From the NCBI GenBank assembly GCA_041689205.1, contig JBDNGQ010000163.1, positions 1 to 13,972 on the forward strand: DNA of 13,972 nt, read 5' to 3'. The position numbers and the translations under genes were made by a program. This DNA is from JAVVEG01 sp041689205 (GTDB taxonomy: Bacteria > Pseudomonadota > Gammaproteobacteria > Pseudomonadales > Pseudohongiellaceae). Under the pieces are notes generated by a model. The model was not told where the DNA came from. It searched no databases and saw nothing but the letters and a program-made list of their open reading frames with translations. This document shows, in pieces, positions 1 to 7,625 of the stretch. How positions within the stretch are numbered: the first letter of the stretch is position 1; each line of letters opens with the position of its first letter.

Positions 1-358
1 CTTTGAGCCCACTGTGCTGCTGGATGTGTCAGGCGATGCACTGGTCACTCGAGAAGAAACATTTGGCCCGGTCGCAGCACTGATTCGTTTTAAGGACGAA
101 GCCGAAGTGATTGCCTTATCAAATGCCACTGAGTTCGGTCTGGCTGCGTATTTTTATGCAAAGGATCTGTCCCGGGTGTTCAGGGTCGCGGAGGCTCTGG
201 AATATGGCATGGTCGGTATCAACACCGGCCTGATCTCTACTGAAGTTGCTCCGTTTGGCGGCATTAAAGCATCTGGCACAGGTCGAGAGGGCTCAAAGTA
301 CGGAATTGAGGAATACCTGGAAATAAAGTACCTGTGCATCGGCCTGTCAGCACCCTGA
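1..358 (+). CDS. gabD: Succinate-semialdehyde dehydrogenase, C-terminal part (partial at the left edge)
   Basis: The frame is open from base 2 to the TGA at 356-358 and gives the last 118 residues of an aldehyde dehydrogenase. The segment EETFGPVAALIRF, the stretch FGLAAYFYAKDLSRVFR and the end APFGGIKASGTGREGSKYG followed by EEYLEIKYLCIGL match the NAD(P)-dependent succinate-semialdehyde dehydrogenase GabD closely. GabD oxidises succinate semialdehyde to succinate in the cytosol, the last step of GABA breakdown. Family members are about 480 residues long, so roughly three quarters of the gene, including the catalytic Cys and Glu, lies outside the window. A GTG at 14 could be mistaken for a start, but the homology runs through it. 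The gene converges on the phn operon with only one base between the two stop codons. I see no clear terminator between them. Confidence 0.93.
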   Translation, partial: FEPTVLLDVSGDALVTREETFGPVAALIRFKDEAEVIALSNATEFGLAAYFYAKDLSRVFRVAEALEYGMVGINTGLISTEVAPFGGIKASGTGREGSKYGIEEYLEIKYLCIGLSAP

Positions 359-359
359 T

Positions 360-1172
360 TCAGATAACCGCGTGCCGGACTTTGGCTGAGACCCATTCGG
401 ACAATGCTACGGTGCCAAAAATCAGCACAAATACCGTGGCCACCTGCCCCCATGCCAGATTATTAATTGCAGCATTCATCTGCAGACCAATGCCACCCGC
501 GCCCACCAGACCCAACACCGTAGATTCACGGATATTGATATCCCAGCGATACACCGTGATGCCAGCAAATGCCGGCATGATCTGCGGCAACACGGACCAG
601 GCAAGCACCTGCGAGCCACTGGCCCCGGTCGCCGTTATTGCCTCCACTGGGGTGGGATGAATTTCCTCAATCGCCTCGTACAGCAGTTTGCCTATAAAGC
701 CGATTGAGCGCAGCGCTATCGCCAGCATGCCGGCGAAAATACCAGGGCCGACTATGGTCACCAGCAGCATGGCCCAGATCAATGCATTGATAGAGCGCGA
801 ACTGACGATGATGCCCAGCGCGAAAGCTCTGAAGGCTGGATGTGGCGTGGTATTACGAGCCGCCAGGAAGGCCAGCGGAAACGCGATCAACACACCAATT
901 GCTGTCCCCACTGTGGCAATATTAATGGTGTCCCACAAAGGGATCATCAACGAGCGCGTGATCGTCCAGTCCGGTGGGATCATGCGACCAAGCAGACCGG
1001 CTCCCTGCACTCCGGCATCATCAAGAAATTCCCAGATGGTATTGTCAGATATAACTTTCCAGCACAGTAGAAACAGCATCACGCCAAGCATCCAGCCAGC
1101 CCAGATAGCGTACTGCTTCAGTGGTTCGCGCCGCTGCCATACGGGCCTGTCGTTGACTGTTTTTACCGGCAT
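360..1172 (-). CDS. phnE: Phosphonate/phosphite ABC transporter permease (second PhnE)
   Basis: This 270-residue inner-membrane protein is a PhnE-type permease of the binding-protein-dependent transport family. It has an N-terminal TM at about residues 22-40. The core helices carry the EAA-type cytoplasmic loop at about 177-200 (EAITATGASGSQVLAWSVLP), which docks on the ATPase PhnC. The family stretch RESTVLGLVGAGGIG lies at about 214-228. It should form the membrane channel together with the other PhnE, as a heterodimer. The ATG at 1172 follows the TAA of the upstream permease after one base, and there is only a weak Shine-Dalgarno sequence, so translation is probably coupled. It is the last gene of the phnD-phnC-phnE-phnE operon. 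The substrate (phosphonate, phosphite or phosphate ester) cannot be told from the permease. Confidence 0.9.
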   Translation of the reverse strand: MPVKTVNDRPVWQRREPLKQYAIWAGWMLGVMLFLLCWKVISDNTIWEFLDDAGVQGAGLLGRMIPPDWTITRSLMIPLWDTINIATVGTAIGVLIAFPLAFLAARNTTPHPAFRAFALGIIVSSRSINALIWAMLLVTIVGPGIFAGMLAIALRSIGFIGKLLYEAIEEIHPTPVEAITATGASGSQVLAWSVLPQIMPAFAGITVYRWDINIRESTVLGLVGAGGIGLQMNAAINNLAWGQVATVFVLIFGTVALSEWVSAKVRHAVI

Positions 1173-1173
1173 C

Positions 1174-2001
1174 TTATTGAGTCCACTTGCGCACGTAACC
1201 GGAGAAATATTCGCTCAAAAACACGATACCAATAATCAACAACAGGATTGCAGCAGAGGTATCGTAATCGTAGCGGTTTATGGATGTATTCAACGTGGCA
1301 CCTATACCACCGGCGCCAACGATGCCGATAATTGCTGACTCACGAAAGTTAATATCCAGACGGTAAAGAGACAGACCAATCAGACGCGGCATAATCTGAG
1401 GCTGCACCGAGTAATTAATCCACTGCAGCCAGCTGCCACCAGTAGCTTTGATGGCTTCCATCGGCTCGTTCATCGCATCTTCGATATCTTCGGCCAGCAG
1501 TTTAGCCATGAAACCAATAGTCGCAAACGCCAGTGTCACTACACCGGCCAGCGGACCAAAGCCAAACATTGCCACAAACAGGATTGCGATAATGATTTCC
1601 TGAAAGGTACGCGACAACGCGATAATTGTGCGACAGACAATATAGACGGGCAGCGGAGCGATATTACGCGCAGCGCCAAGTCCCACTGGAATTGCCAGCG
1701 CGATGCCGATCACCGTCGAGGTAAAGGTCATGGTCAGGCTTTCCCACAGGCCGGTAAAAATATCCCCACCGCGGCTGGTGAAGTCCGGACTCATGAAAGA
1801 CATCACAAATGCTGCGCCCCGATCAAGCCCCTGGTATACGCGTGCCCAGTTTACTTCGATGCTGTACCAGGCCAGCACCACATAAAGCAGCACGGCCAGA
1901 TTCAAACCCCAGCGCAGGCGCGGATCTGCCAGGAAGGGAAGTGGTCGCCAGTGTCCTTTTTTCGCCTGCTGGAGTCTCAGTGTACTGGATGCACCGCTCA
2001 A
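1174..2001 (-). CDS. phnE: Phosphonate/phosphite ABC transporter permease (first PhnE)
   Basis: This 275-residue inner-membrane permease is paralogous to the gene that follows it. An N-terminal TM lies at about residues 33-48, after a basic cytoplasmic lead. The EAA-type loop is at about 182-204 (EAIKATGGSWLQWINYSVQP) and the shared FRESAIIGIVGAGGIG stretch at about 219-234. These mark the PhnE family of phosphonate ABC importers. The start is a TTG at 2001-1999, sharing bases with the TGA of phnC (TTGA overlap). A good Shine-Dalgarno sequence, AGGGGAG, lies about seven bases upstream and supports this unusual start. The two permeases are diverged rather than identical, which suggests a heterodimeric channel. 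The split into two permease genes is common in marine bacteria and cyanobacteria. Confidence 0.9.
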   Translation of the reverse strand: MSGASSTLRLQQAKKGHWRPLPFLADPRLRWGLNLAVLLYVVLAWYSIEVNWARVYQGLDRGAAFVMSFMSPDFTSRGGDIFTGLWESLTMTFTSTVIGIALAIPVGLGAARNIAPLPVYIVCRTIIALSRTFQEIIIAILFVAMFGFGPLAGVVTLAFATIGFMAKLLAEDIEDAMNEPMEAIKATGGSWLQWINYSVQPQIMPRLIGLSLYRLDINFRESAIIGIVGAGGIGATLNTSINRYDYDTSAAILLLIIGIVFLSEYFSGYVRKWTQ

Positions 2002-2831
2002 GGATGAGCTCCCCTGGCGATGGTCGTTAAGGGATCTGCTTTAATTTCCGCCTGAACTTCCTCTTCCTCATCGACTTCAGGCACGGTTGACCAGTCTTCC
2101 TCACCATAAATCAAGGTGAGCATCTCTGCCGTCAGTTCATCGGGAGTACCATCGAAAACAACCTCTCCTGAGCGCAATCCGACAATACGATCTACAAACT
2201 GCTGAGCCAGCAGCACGTCGTGGATATTGATCACAGCGGCCAGGTTCTGCTCCCGGCTTAGTTCGCAGATCAAGCGCATAATCTGTCGGGAAGTTTTTGG
2301 ATCAAGGCTGGCGGTGGGCTCATCAACCAGCAGCAGTTTCGGGTTCTGTATCAGTGCTCTGGCGATACCCACGCGTTGTTTCTGTCCACCCGACAGCTCA
2401 TCGCCACGTTTATCCAGCATCGTTTCCAGACCGACCCGTTCCAGCAGATGAAAGGCCTGTTGCACATCTGTCTGCGGAAACAGACGGAAATAGCTGCGCC
2501 AGAATCCCACATAGGCGAGACGACCGGACAGCACATTCTCCATCACCGATAAACGCTCAACCAACGCATAATTCTGAAAGATCATACCAATCTGGCGACG
2601 TGCCTGGCGCAGTTTGCTCCCTCGCATGCGGGTAATATCCTGATCGTCGAGCACTACCTTTCCAGTTGTCGGTTCGACCAGTCGATTAACGCAGCGTATC
2701 AGTGTACTTTTGCCGGCACCGGATGGTCCGATCAGCGCCATCACCTGGCCGGCAGGAACCACCAGATCGACATTGTTCAAGGCCAGGTCGCCCTTATCAT
2801 AACGCTTGCTTAACCCACTGATTCTGAGCAT
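1998..2831 (-). CDS. phnC: Phosphonate/phosphite ABC transporter ATP-binding protein PhnC
   Basis: This 277-residue ABC ATPase has all nucleotide-binding motifs. Walker A GPSGAGKST is at residues 35-43, the Q-loop at Q86, the signature LSGGQ at 146-150, Walker B LLLVDE at 166-171 and an H-loop in INIHD at about 203. The N-terminus MLRISGLSKRY and the overall length fit PhnC, the cytoplasmic ATPase that powers phosphonate or phosphite import through PhnE. The start ATG at 2831 has GAGG six bases upstream. The gene sits 62 bases after phnD; that gap holds only a T-rich run with a weak five-base-pair hairpin. Its last four bases overlap the TTG start of the next gene. The acidic C-terminal stretch (EVDEEEEVQAEIKAD) is an extension past the usual PhnC end. 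Confidence 0.94.
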   Translation of the reverse strand: MLRISGLSKRYDKGDLALNNVDLVVPAGQVMALIGPSGAGKSTLIRCVNRLVEPTTGKVVLDDQDITRMRGSKLRQARRQIGMIFQNYALVERLSVMENVLSGRLAYVGFWRSYFRLFPQTDVQQAFHLLERVGLETMLDKRGDELSGGQKQRVGIARALIQNPKLLLVDEPTASLDPKTSRQIMRLICELSREQNLAAVINIHDVLLAQQFVDRIVGLRSGEVVFDGTPDELTAEMLTLIYGEEDWSTVPEVDEEEEVQAEIKADPLTTIARGAHP

Positions 2832-2893
2832 GCCTATCCTCTGTTTAATATTCTGCTGTCTATCTCTTCTAAAAAAAGAGTCCGCTGATGATC

Positions 2894-3856
2894 TCAGTCG
2901 CAGTTATATATGGTGTTGGTAGCTTCATCTATATCCCGGATCACCTGCCAGTGCTGCTGATAATTGATCGGCAGAAACTGCGCCATCCCGGCATCCGCAA
3001 ACTCGCGCTTCAAGGCACTGCCTTCCCACTCAAAGCTGAAAAAGGCGTCACGGATTTTTGTTGCCAGTTCCGGGTGCAGATCATGCGCAAGTCCATAGGC
3101 CGTCGTCGGAAATGTGAGCGAGGTGTAGATGGAAACATATTGATCCGCACGCACCACATCGCGCGCCTGCATGCGCTGTAGCACTTCATTGGCAATTGCG
3201 GCTGCATCGTAGTCTTTATTGACGACTCCAAGAATGGAGTTATCGTGGCTGCCTGAGTAGACTGCCTGGAAATCGCGATCCGCCTGCAAACTGAACTCTA
3301 CATCAAGCAGCGTTGAGGGTGCTTTGAACCCTGAATTGGAGGTCGGCGAGGTAAAGGCCAGGCGTCGGCCTCTGAGATCTGCCGGAGTTTCAATACCGCT
3401 GCCAGGAAAGGTAATAATCTCCATTTCGTAGCCGTATGAACCGTCTTCTGCTGCCATTAAGGTGAATGGTACAAACCCGGTGCAATTCACCGCCACCGGA
3501 GTTGAACCTGTATTAAAACCGGCAATATGCAAACGACCAGCACGAATTGCTTCCAGCTGCGCAGCATTAGACTGGACTGGAAAGAAACGGATTTCTTTGC
3601 CGGTTTTGGCGCTGACATAATCAATGAAACTGTCCCAGACCTGAGAGTACAGGGCCGGATCCTCAACAGGAGTATAAGCAAAGATCAAAATGTTGGGATT
3701 GCGCCAGCGTGCGGGATCAGTCGGGACATCGGCAACCAGATCGTGGTTAATATCCTGATAGCGAGGAGACAGATCGGCGTAAACCTGGCTACCCGTGATC
3801 AGGAGGGCAGCACAGAATATACAGAGTGTGCTGATCGTAAATGGACTGCAACGCAT
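2894..3856 (-). CDS. phnD: Phosphonate/phosphite-binding periplasmic protein PhnD
   Basis: This 320-residue periplasmic binding protein is first in its operon. A signal peptide with a hydrophobic core at about residues 6-22 ends in a likely cleavage site after VYA (residue 27). The mature protein has the PhnD/SsuA-type two-lobe pattern: ILIFAYTPVEDP near 56-67, AGFNTGSTPVAVN at 112-124 and the ligand-loop segment TSNSGFKAPS at 172-181. It would capture phosphonate, phosphite or a related P compound and deliver it to PhnE/PhnC. Two cysteines in the mature part, C125 and C319 (second from the C-terminus), could form a disulfide. The ATG at 3856 has AGGA seven bases upstream, inside a perfect 13-base palindrome. 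The substrate is not predictable by eye, and no phosphonate-degrading or phosphite-oxidising enzyme is encoded nearby. Confidence 0.9.
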   Translation of the reverse strand: MRCSPFTISTLCIFCAALLITGSQVYADLSPRYQDINHDLVADVPTDPARWRNPNILIFAYTPVEDPALYSQVWDSFIDYVSAKTGKEIRFFPVQSNAAQLEAIRAGRLHIAGFNTGSTPVAVNCTGFVPFTLMAAEDGSYGYEMEIITFPGSGIETPADLRGRRLAFTSPTSNSGFKAPSTLLDVEFSLQADRDFQAVYSGSHDNSILGVVNKDYDAAAIANEVLQRMQARDVVRADQYVSIYTSLTFPTTAYGLAHDLHPELATKIRDAFFSFEWEGSALKREFADAGMAQFLPINYQQHWQVIRDIDEATNTIYNCD

Positions 3857-3862
3857 CGATAG

Positions 3863-3875
3863 TTCCTGTCAGGAA
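3863..3875. promoter_or_regulatory. Palindrome at the phnD ribosome-binding site (possible operator)
   Basis: TTCCTG-T-CAGGAA is a perfect inverted repeat with six-base arms. On the minus strand it covers the phnD Shine-Dalgarno sequence (AGGA) and ends seven bases before the ATG. Arms one base apart cannot fold as a hairpin, so a dimeric repressor site is the likelier reading. It may be chance. No consensus Pho box was seen here. Confidence 0.25.
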
Positions 3876-3890
3876 AACAGCTGAGCCCGC

Positions 3891-3896
3891 ACTATA
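3891..3896 (-). promoter_or_regulatory. Possible -10 element of the phnD operon promoter
   Basis: On the minus strand, TATAGT lies about 35 bases upstream of the phnD ATG, so transcription would begin just before the palindrome at 3863-3875. No good -35 hexamer is found at 16-18 bases spacing, so the promoter would need an activator or may not be real. Confidence 0.25.
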
Positions 3897-3925
3897 ACGG
3901 AAAACTAACCGTTTGAGCAGGGCTC

Positions 3926-3945
3926 ACTGAAGGCACCCATTCAGT
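3926..3945 (-). terminator. Weak hairpin after deaD (doubtful terminator)
   Basis: ACTGAA and TTCAGT form a six-base-pair stem with an eight-base loop, 18 bases after the deaD stop. No T-run follows directly; a TTTT run comes about 18 bases later. It could be a weak terminator or a 3' end protector. Read-through from deaD into phnD is therefore possible. Confidence 0.2.
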
Positions 3946-3962
3946 CGCGGAGATACAGCCTG

Positions 3963-6170
3963 TTATTCCTCAGCTTCTTTAGGTGTGGCTGTGCGGCGCT
4001 TGCCTTTATCCTTGTCGACCCGGCCAACTTTAACTTTCGGCTTTACGCGCGCCGGCGCTTTACCTGGTGCTGCATCTTTGCTTGATCGGGGTTTATCACG
4101 CAGTTTTGCTGCAGGTTTTCTGGCTTTAGCGTCAGGCTCCGCAACAGTTTTATCGGCTGAGGCCGGCGTGAAGCTTTTCTCTGCCGGTTTGACAAAATCA
4201 CTGGTTCTGGCGATTTTTTCCTTGTTGAACTTCTTTTCCCTGGGCTCGTCGTTATCGAGCGGAGCAACAAATTCAGCACCGGTAGAAGGACGTATGCCCT
4301 TTTCATTGGCGCGCTCGATCTTCAGAGGTTTATTACATACACGGGTTTTCTTCAGTATCTCAAACACATCCCGCGGCATGCCATCAGGCAGGTCAACGGT
4401 GGTGTAGTCATCATAGATACGGATATGGCCGATATACTTCCCTTCCATGTCCGCTTCATTGGCGATTGCACCCACAATTTCACGTGGCGTTACCCCATCG
4501 GCATGGCCGACGTGAATGCGATAGCGTTCCATCGGGACATCAGGATGTTCGCGCAAAGGCCTGGCGCGGTCATCAGCATTATCATTGCGGTAACTATTAC
4601 GCGGTTCCCGCGCAGGTTCACGCGCAGGTTCACGTGTCTCACGTGAAACTTCCCGGGCAAACGGGGCAGATTCCGGCGAACTCTCACGAGGATTGCTGCG
4701 CTCTTTATAGCTGCTGCGCTCTTTGTAACTGCTGGGCTCGGTTGCTGAATCGTTTCTGGCAGGTCTGCGGCTATCTGCATCACGACTGCTTTCGCGCGCT
4801 CGTGGCTCAGACTCCTGATAACTGATGTTGGCTTTTACATCACTGATTGATGGCTCCAGCGGCCGCTCTTTTTGCAGCATATACGCCATTGCAGCAGCGA
4901 CATCTTCAATGCTGCACTCATGTTCCTGGCACATTTCTGCAACCAGTTTATGGAAGAAATGCAGATTTGCCTGCTTAACAGTGGCCGTTATACCTTCTTT
5001 GAAAGCGGCGCTTCGGCGCATGATCAGCTCGCCGCGGGTCGGCAATTCCATTTGAGCGATTTTCTTACCGGTAGTTCGCTCAATTGACTGCAGCAGTCGA
5101 CGCTCACGCGGCGCGACAAACAGAAACGCCTTGCCGCTGCGACCGGCACGACCGGTACGCCCGATACGATGCACATAAGCTTCATCGTCATAAGGAATAT
5201 CAAAATTCATCACATGGCTGACTCTTTCCACGTCCAGACCACGTGCTGCCACATCAGTAGCCACTACAATATCCAGCTGACCATTTTTAAGCTGCTCTAC
5301 GGTACGAATACGAATCGCCTGATTCATATCACCATTTAAAGGCGCTACCGAAAAACCACGGGCATTCAGTTTATCGGCAAGCTCCACTGTGCTGGTCTTA
5401 GTGCGCACAAAGATAATCATGCCGTCAAAGTCTTCCACTTCCAGAATACGGGTCAACGCATCCAGCTTGTTAGTGCCCTGCACCAGCCAGTAAAACTGCT
5501 CGATATCCGGATTATTAGTCACTGAGCTGGCAATGCGGATTTCTTCAGGGCTTTTCAGGTACTTCTCCGCCACTGCACGAATCGGCTTAGGCATGGTGGC
5601 TGAAAACAGCGCGACCTGACGGCTGCTGGGGGTTTTCTCGAGAATCATTTCGACATCGTCGATAAAGCCCATGCGCAGCATTTCATCTGCTTCATCCAGC
5701 ACCAGCGTTTTTAGCTGACTCAGATCCATCGACTTACGATTAAGATGGTCAAGCAATCGGCCCGGTGTCCCTACCACAACATGGGCACCACGGCGCAGAC
5801 CGGCGAGTTGTCGCTGCATATCCTGTCCGCCGTAAACCGGCAGCACATGAAAGCCGCGCATGCCGGCAGCATAGGTCTGGAAAGCTTCAGCAACCTGAAT
5901 CGCCAGCTCCCGTGTCGGACAGAGGACGAGGGCCTGAGTTTTCATCTGAGAAACATCAATATGTGCCAGAATCGGCAATGCAAACGCAGCGGTTTTGCCG
6001 GTTCCTGTCTGGGCCATTCCGACCACGTCCCTGCCGGACAACAGCACTGGGATAGTGGCCTGCTGGATGGGCGAAGGTTTCTCGTAGCCCACTTTGTTGA
6101 GCGTATCAAGAATAGATTGTGGCAGATTTAGCTCAGCGAAGCTGAGTTCCGGGCGTGTACTGGACGACAT
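3963..6170 (-). CDS. deaD: ATP-dependent RNA helicase DeaD (CsdA), cold-shock DEAD-box protein
   Basis: This 735-residue DEAD-box helicase unwinds RNA in ribosome assembly and mRNA turnover, especially in the cold. The Q motif lies at about residues 11-36, motif I AQTGTGKT at 53-60, PTREL at 85-89, GTPGR at 134-138, DEAD at 159-162 and SAT at 190-192. VATDVAARGLDV and HRIGRTGRAGR follow in the second RecA domain. A DbpA-type RNA-binding domain covers about 543-620. Between the two lies a disordered Arg/Glu/Ser-rich linker of about 85 residues (about 455-540). A Lys/Ala-rich basic tail of about 110 residues ends the protein, which makes it longer than E. coli CsdA (about 630). The linker contains two exact in-frame DNA duplications, one of 12-base and one of 18-base units. 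The ATG at 6170 has only AAGG, seven bases upstream. A long leader precedes it. Confidence 0.96.
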   Translation of the reverse strand: MSSSTRPELSFAELNLPQSILDTLNKVGYEKPSPIQQATIPVLLSGRDVVGMAQTGTGKTAAFALPILAHIDVSQMKTQALVLCPTRELAIQVAEAFQTYAAGMRGFHVLPVYGGQDMQRQLAGLRRGAHVVVGTPGRLLDHLNRKSMDLSQLKTLVLDEADEMLRMGFIDDVEMILEKTPSSRQVALFSATMPKPIRAVAEKYLKSPEEIRIASSVTNNPDIEQFYWLVQGTNKLDALTRILEVEDFDGMIIFVRTKTSTVELADKLNARGFSVAPLNGDMNQAIRIRTVEQLKNGQLDIVVATDVAARGLDVERVSHVMNFDIPYDDEAYVHRIGRTGRAGRSGKAFLFVAPRERRLLQSIERTTGKKIAQMELPTRGELIMRRSAAFKEGITATVKQANLHFFHKLVAEMCQEHECSIEDVAAAMAYMLQKERPLEPSISDVKANISYQESEPRARESSRDADSRRPARNDSATEPSSYKERSSYKERSNPRESSPESAPFAREVSRETREPAREPAREPRNSYRNDNADDRARPLREHPDVPMERYRIHVGHADGVTPREIVGAIANEADMEGKYIGHIRIYDDYTTVDLPDGMPRDVFEILKKTRVCNKPLKIERANEKGIRPSTGAEFVAPLDNDEPREKKFNKEKIARTSDFVKPAEKSFTPASADKTVAEPDAKARKPAAKLRDKPRSSKDAAPGKAPARVKPKVKVGRVDKDKGKRRTATPKEAEE
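4609..4632 (-). repeat. 12-base tandem duplication inside deaD
   Basis: Two exact copies of CGCGCAGGTTCA (plus-strand reading) sit side by side and encode repeated AREP units in the disordered linker of DeaD. The unit is a multiple of three, so the frame is kept. Such units can slip during replication and make linker length variable. Confidence 0.75.
4695..4730 (-). repeat. 18-base tandem duplication inside deaD
   Basis: Two adjacent 18-base units differ at two positions (GCTGCGCTCTTTATAGCT and GCTGCGCTCTTTGTAACT). They encode consecutive SSYKER hexapeptides in the DeaD linker. A third, decayed start of a unit (GCTGGGCTC) follows. Confidence 0.7.
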
Positions 6171-6325
6171 GTCTGAGCCTTATAGGTTTACGTGCCAGAG
6201 TCTGGCTGGTTTATACGGAAATACATAAATGTTAAGCGCTTTTAGTTAAATCTTGCGCGTAATTTCTTTGAGCAGGTCTTCACTGATCAATCAGGGACTG
6301 CAACGCGGATCGAAAAAAGTGCGCG

Positions 6326-6331
6326 ATTATA
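6326..6331 (-). promoter_or_regulatory. Candidate -10 box for deaD with a long 5' leader
   Basis: A perfect TATAAT on the minus strand lies 155 bases upstream of the deaD ATG. The -35 region at 16-18 bases spacing is weak (TGTACC at 18). If used, it gives a leader of nearly 150 nt, in line with the long untranslated leaders known for cold-shock mRNAs such as E. coli deaD. The rest of the 248-base gap between deaD and glpQ is AT-rich leader and the weak hairpin at 6369-6392; I see no RNA gene or ORF in it. Confidence 0.4.
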
Positions 6332-6368
6332 CGTCAGGGCGCGCATCGGGTACAGGAATGCTTTTGAA

Positions 6369-6392
6369 CTGCACCAGCGATGGCAGGTGCAG
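6369..6392 (-). terminator. Hairpin downstream of glpQ (weak terminator candidate)
   Basis: CTGCACC and GGTGCAG form a perfect seven-base-pair stem with a ten-base loop, about 27 bases after the glpQ stop. There is no T-run on the minus strand, so intrinsic termination is doubtful. Confidence 0.3.
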
Positions 6393-6418
6393 GAAATCTC
6401 TCAGCCCAATGTGGCAGA

Positions 6419-7468
6419 TTACCTGCTCTTCAGGTAATTGACCGCCTTGTCGGGAAAATCTGTGAACACTCCGTCAACATCCGCATTAATAAAGAATAGC
6501 TCAAGCATATGCTCAAAGCTGCGGGCGTAGGCGGGGATATGTCCCTCATCAAGCCTGAATGTATAGGGATGTACCTGCAACCCATGACGATGCGCCTCGC
6601 TGACCACCTTACTAATGAGCAGATTATCCGGGCTTGACTCACTGTCGATGATTGAGCCTTTTTCAGGACCAAGCCCGTCGGCATAGCGAGCAATCTCAGC
6701 AATACCTTCAGGCGTCATCATCCACTCGTCGCTGCCCTCGATCAATTGCACCAGTTTCAACTCAATTCCTTCAGCCGGCAGCAACTCATCATGCACACGT
6801 TTAAGTTCATCAAATTCAAATGTCTGCAGATAGACCTTGTCTTCCTTCGAGGTATAGCCATATCGTTTAAGTTCAGCAATGATAGCCTTGCTGATATCTT
6901 TACCTTCCTGGCGATGGAAACCTGGCGATTTAATCTCCGGATAAATACCCACATCTTTACCCGTTGCATAATTCATCCCCTGGATCATCTCGATTTCCTG
7001 CGCCAGGGTGTGCAGTTTGAAGCTGGATTTCCCCATTGGGAAACGCCCTGGGTAATTTTGTTCCGGTTGATTATCCCGCACAGTAAAGCCTTCAGTAACA
7101 TTCAGCGTCAACAATTCCTCCAGCGTAAAGTCCACCACATAATGCTTACCATCGGAGCGCGACTTGCCGGGAAACTTCTCTGCCACATCAGTCGTTCGAT
7201 CAAGGCTTGTGTCATGGAGAACAATCAATTGATCATCCTTGCTCATGACGACATCCTGCTCCAGATACTGTGCACCCATCGCATATGCCATTGCTTTGGA
7301 CTCCAGCGTATGCTCCGGAAGATAGCCACTGGCGCCTCGGTGTGCTACTACAATTTTTCCAGCCCACAGATCCGCAGCTTCTGCTGCTTCAGCCATATCA
7401 GTGTTAACCAGCGCCAGGCTCATGATAAGGCTCCCGATAATCGTGATTGGCAGAATTGTCATTTTCAT
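6419..7468 (-). CDS. glpQ: Periplasmic glycerophosphodiester phosphodiesterase GlpQ
   Basis: This 349-residue secreted enzyme hydrolyses glycerophosphodiesters to glycerol-3-phosphate and an alcohol. The family motif HRGASGYLPEHT begins at H43, with R44 and the metal-site E52. Further metal ligands E70 and D72 lie in LEQDVVMSKD and the second catalytic histidine H85 in LHDTSLDRTTD. EIKSPG supplies a later acidic ligand. A signal peptide with core ILPITIIGSLIMSLALV is followed by likely cleavage near AEA, placing the enzyme in the periplasm. I chose the ATG at 7468 because AAAGGA lies eight bases upstream. The frame also allows an ATG at 7492 (eight more residues, SRKRISAM), but that has no good Shine-Dalgarno sequence. 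Length and motifs match E. coli GlpQ (358 residues). No glpT or ugp transporter lies next to it. Confidence 0.93.
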   Translation of the reverse strand: MKMTILPITIIGSLIMSLALVNTDMAEAAEAADLWAGKIVVAHRGASGYLPEHTLESKAMAYAMGAQYLEQDVVMSKDDQLIVLHDTSLDRTTDVAEKFPGKSRSDGKHYVVDFTLEELLTLNVTEGFTVRDNQPEQNYPGRFPMGKSSFKLHTLAQEIEMIQGMNYATGKDVGIYPEIKSPGFHRQEGKDISKAIIAELKRYGYTSKEDKVYLQTFEFDELKRVHDELLPAEGIELKLVQLIEGSDEWMMTPEGIAEIARYADGLGPEKGSIIDSESSPDNLLISKVVSEAHRHGLQVHPYTFRLDEGHIPAYARSFEHMLELFFINADVDGVFTDFPDKAVNYLKSR

Positions 7469-7625
7469 TGCGCTAATCCTTTTTCTACTCATGTTCTTGA
7501 TGTAAATCCCTGATGTCAGTTACTGCATCTTTTCCTTAGAATGAGAGAGTATTCCCCCGCCTGTCCCTTGTCCAGAGATGCGCGGTTGGCACTGTGCACA
7601 AATACTACCCTGGCTGAGTCATCGG

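Noticed and set aside
688..1338. 216-residue plus-strand frame opposite phnE
   Set aside because: It spans the junction of two well-supported minus-strand permeases and has no domain of its own.
2832..2893. Terminator between phnD and phnC
   Set aside because: It is a T-run with only a five-base-pair stem and no T-tract after it. The genes belong to one transport system, so read-through is expected.
6746..7513. 255-residue plus-strand frame opposite glpQ
   Set aside because: It lies antisense to a clear GlpQ with all catalytic motifs, and its own translation has no recognisable domain.
7590..7605. Possible sigma-54 promoter (TTGGCAC before mlaA)
   Set aside because: The -24-like TGGCAC is present, but no GC-containing -12 box follows at the required spacing.
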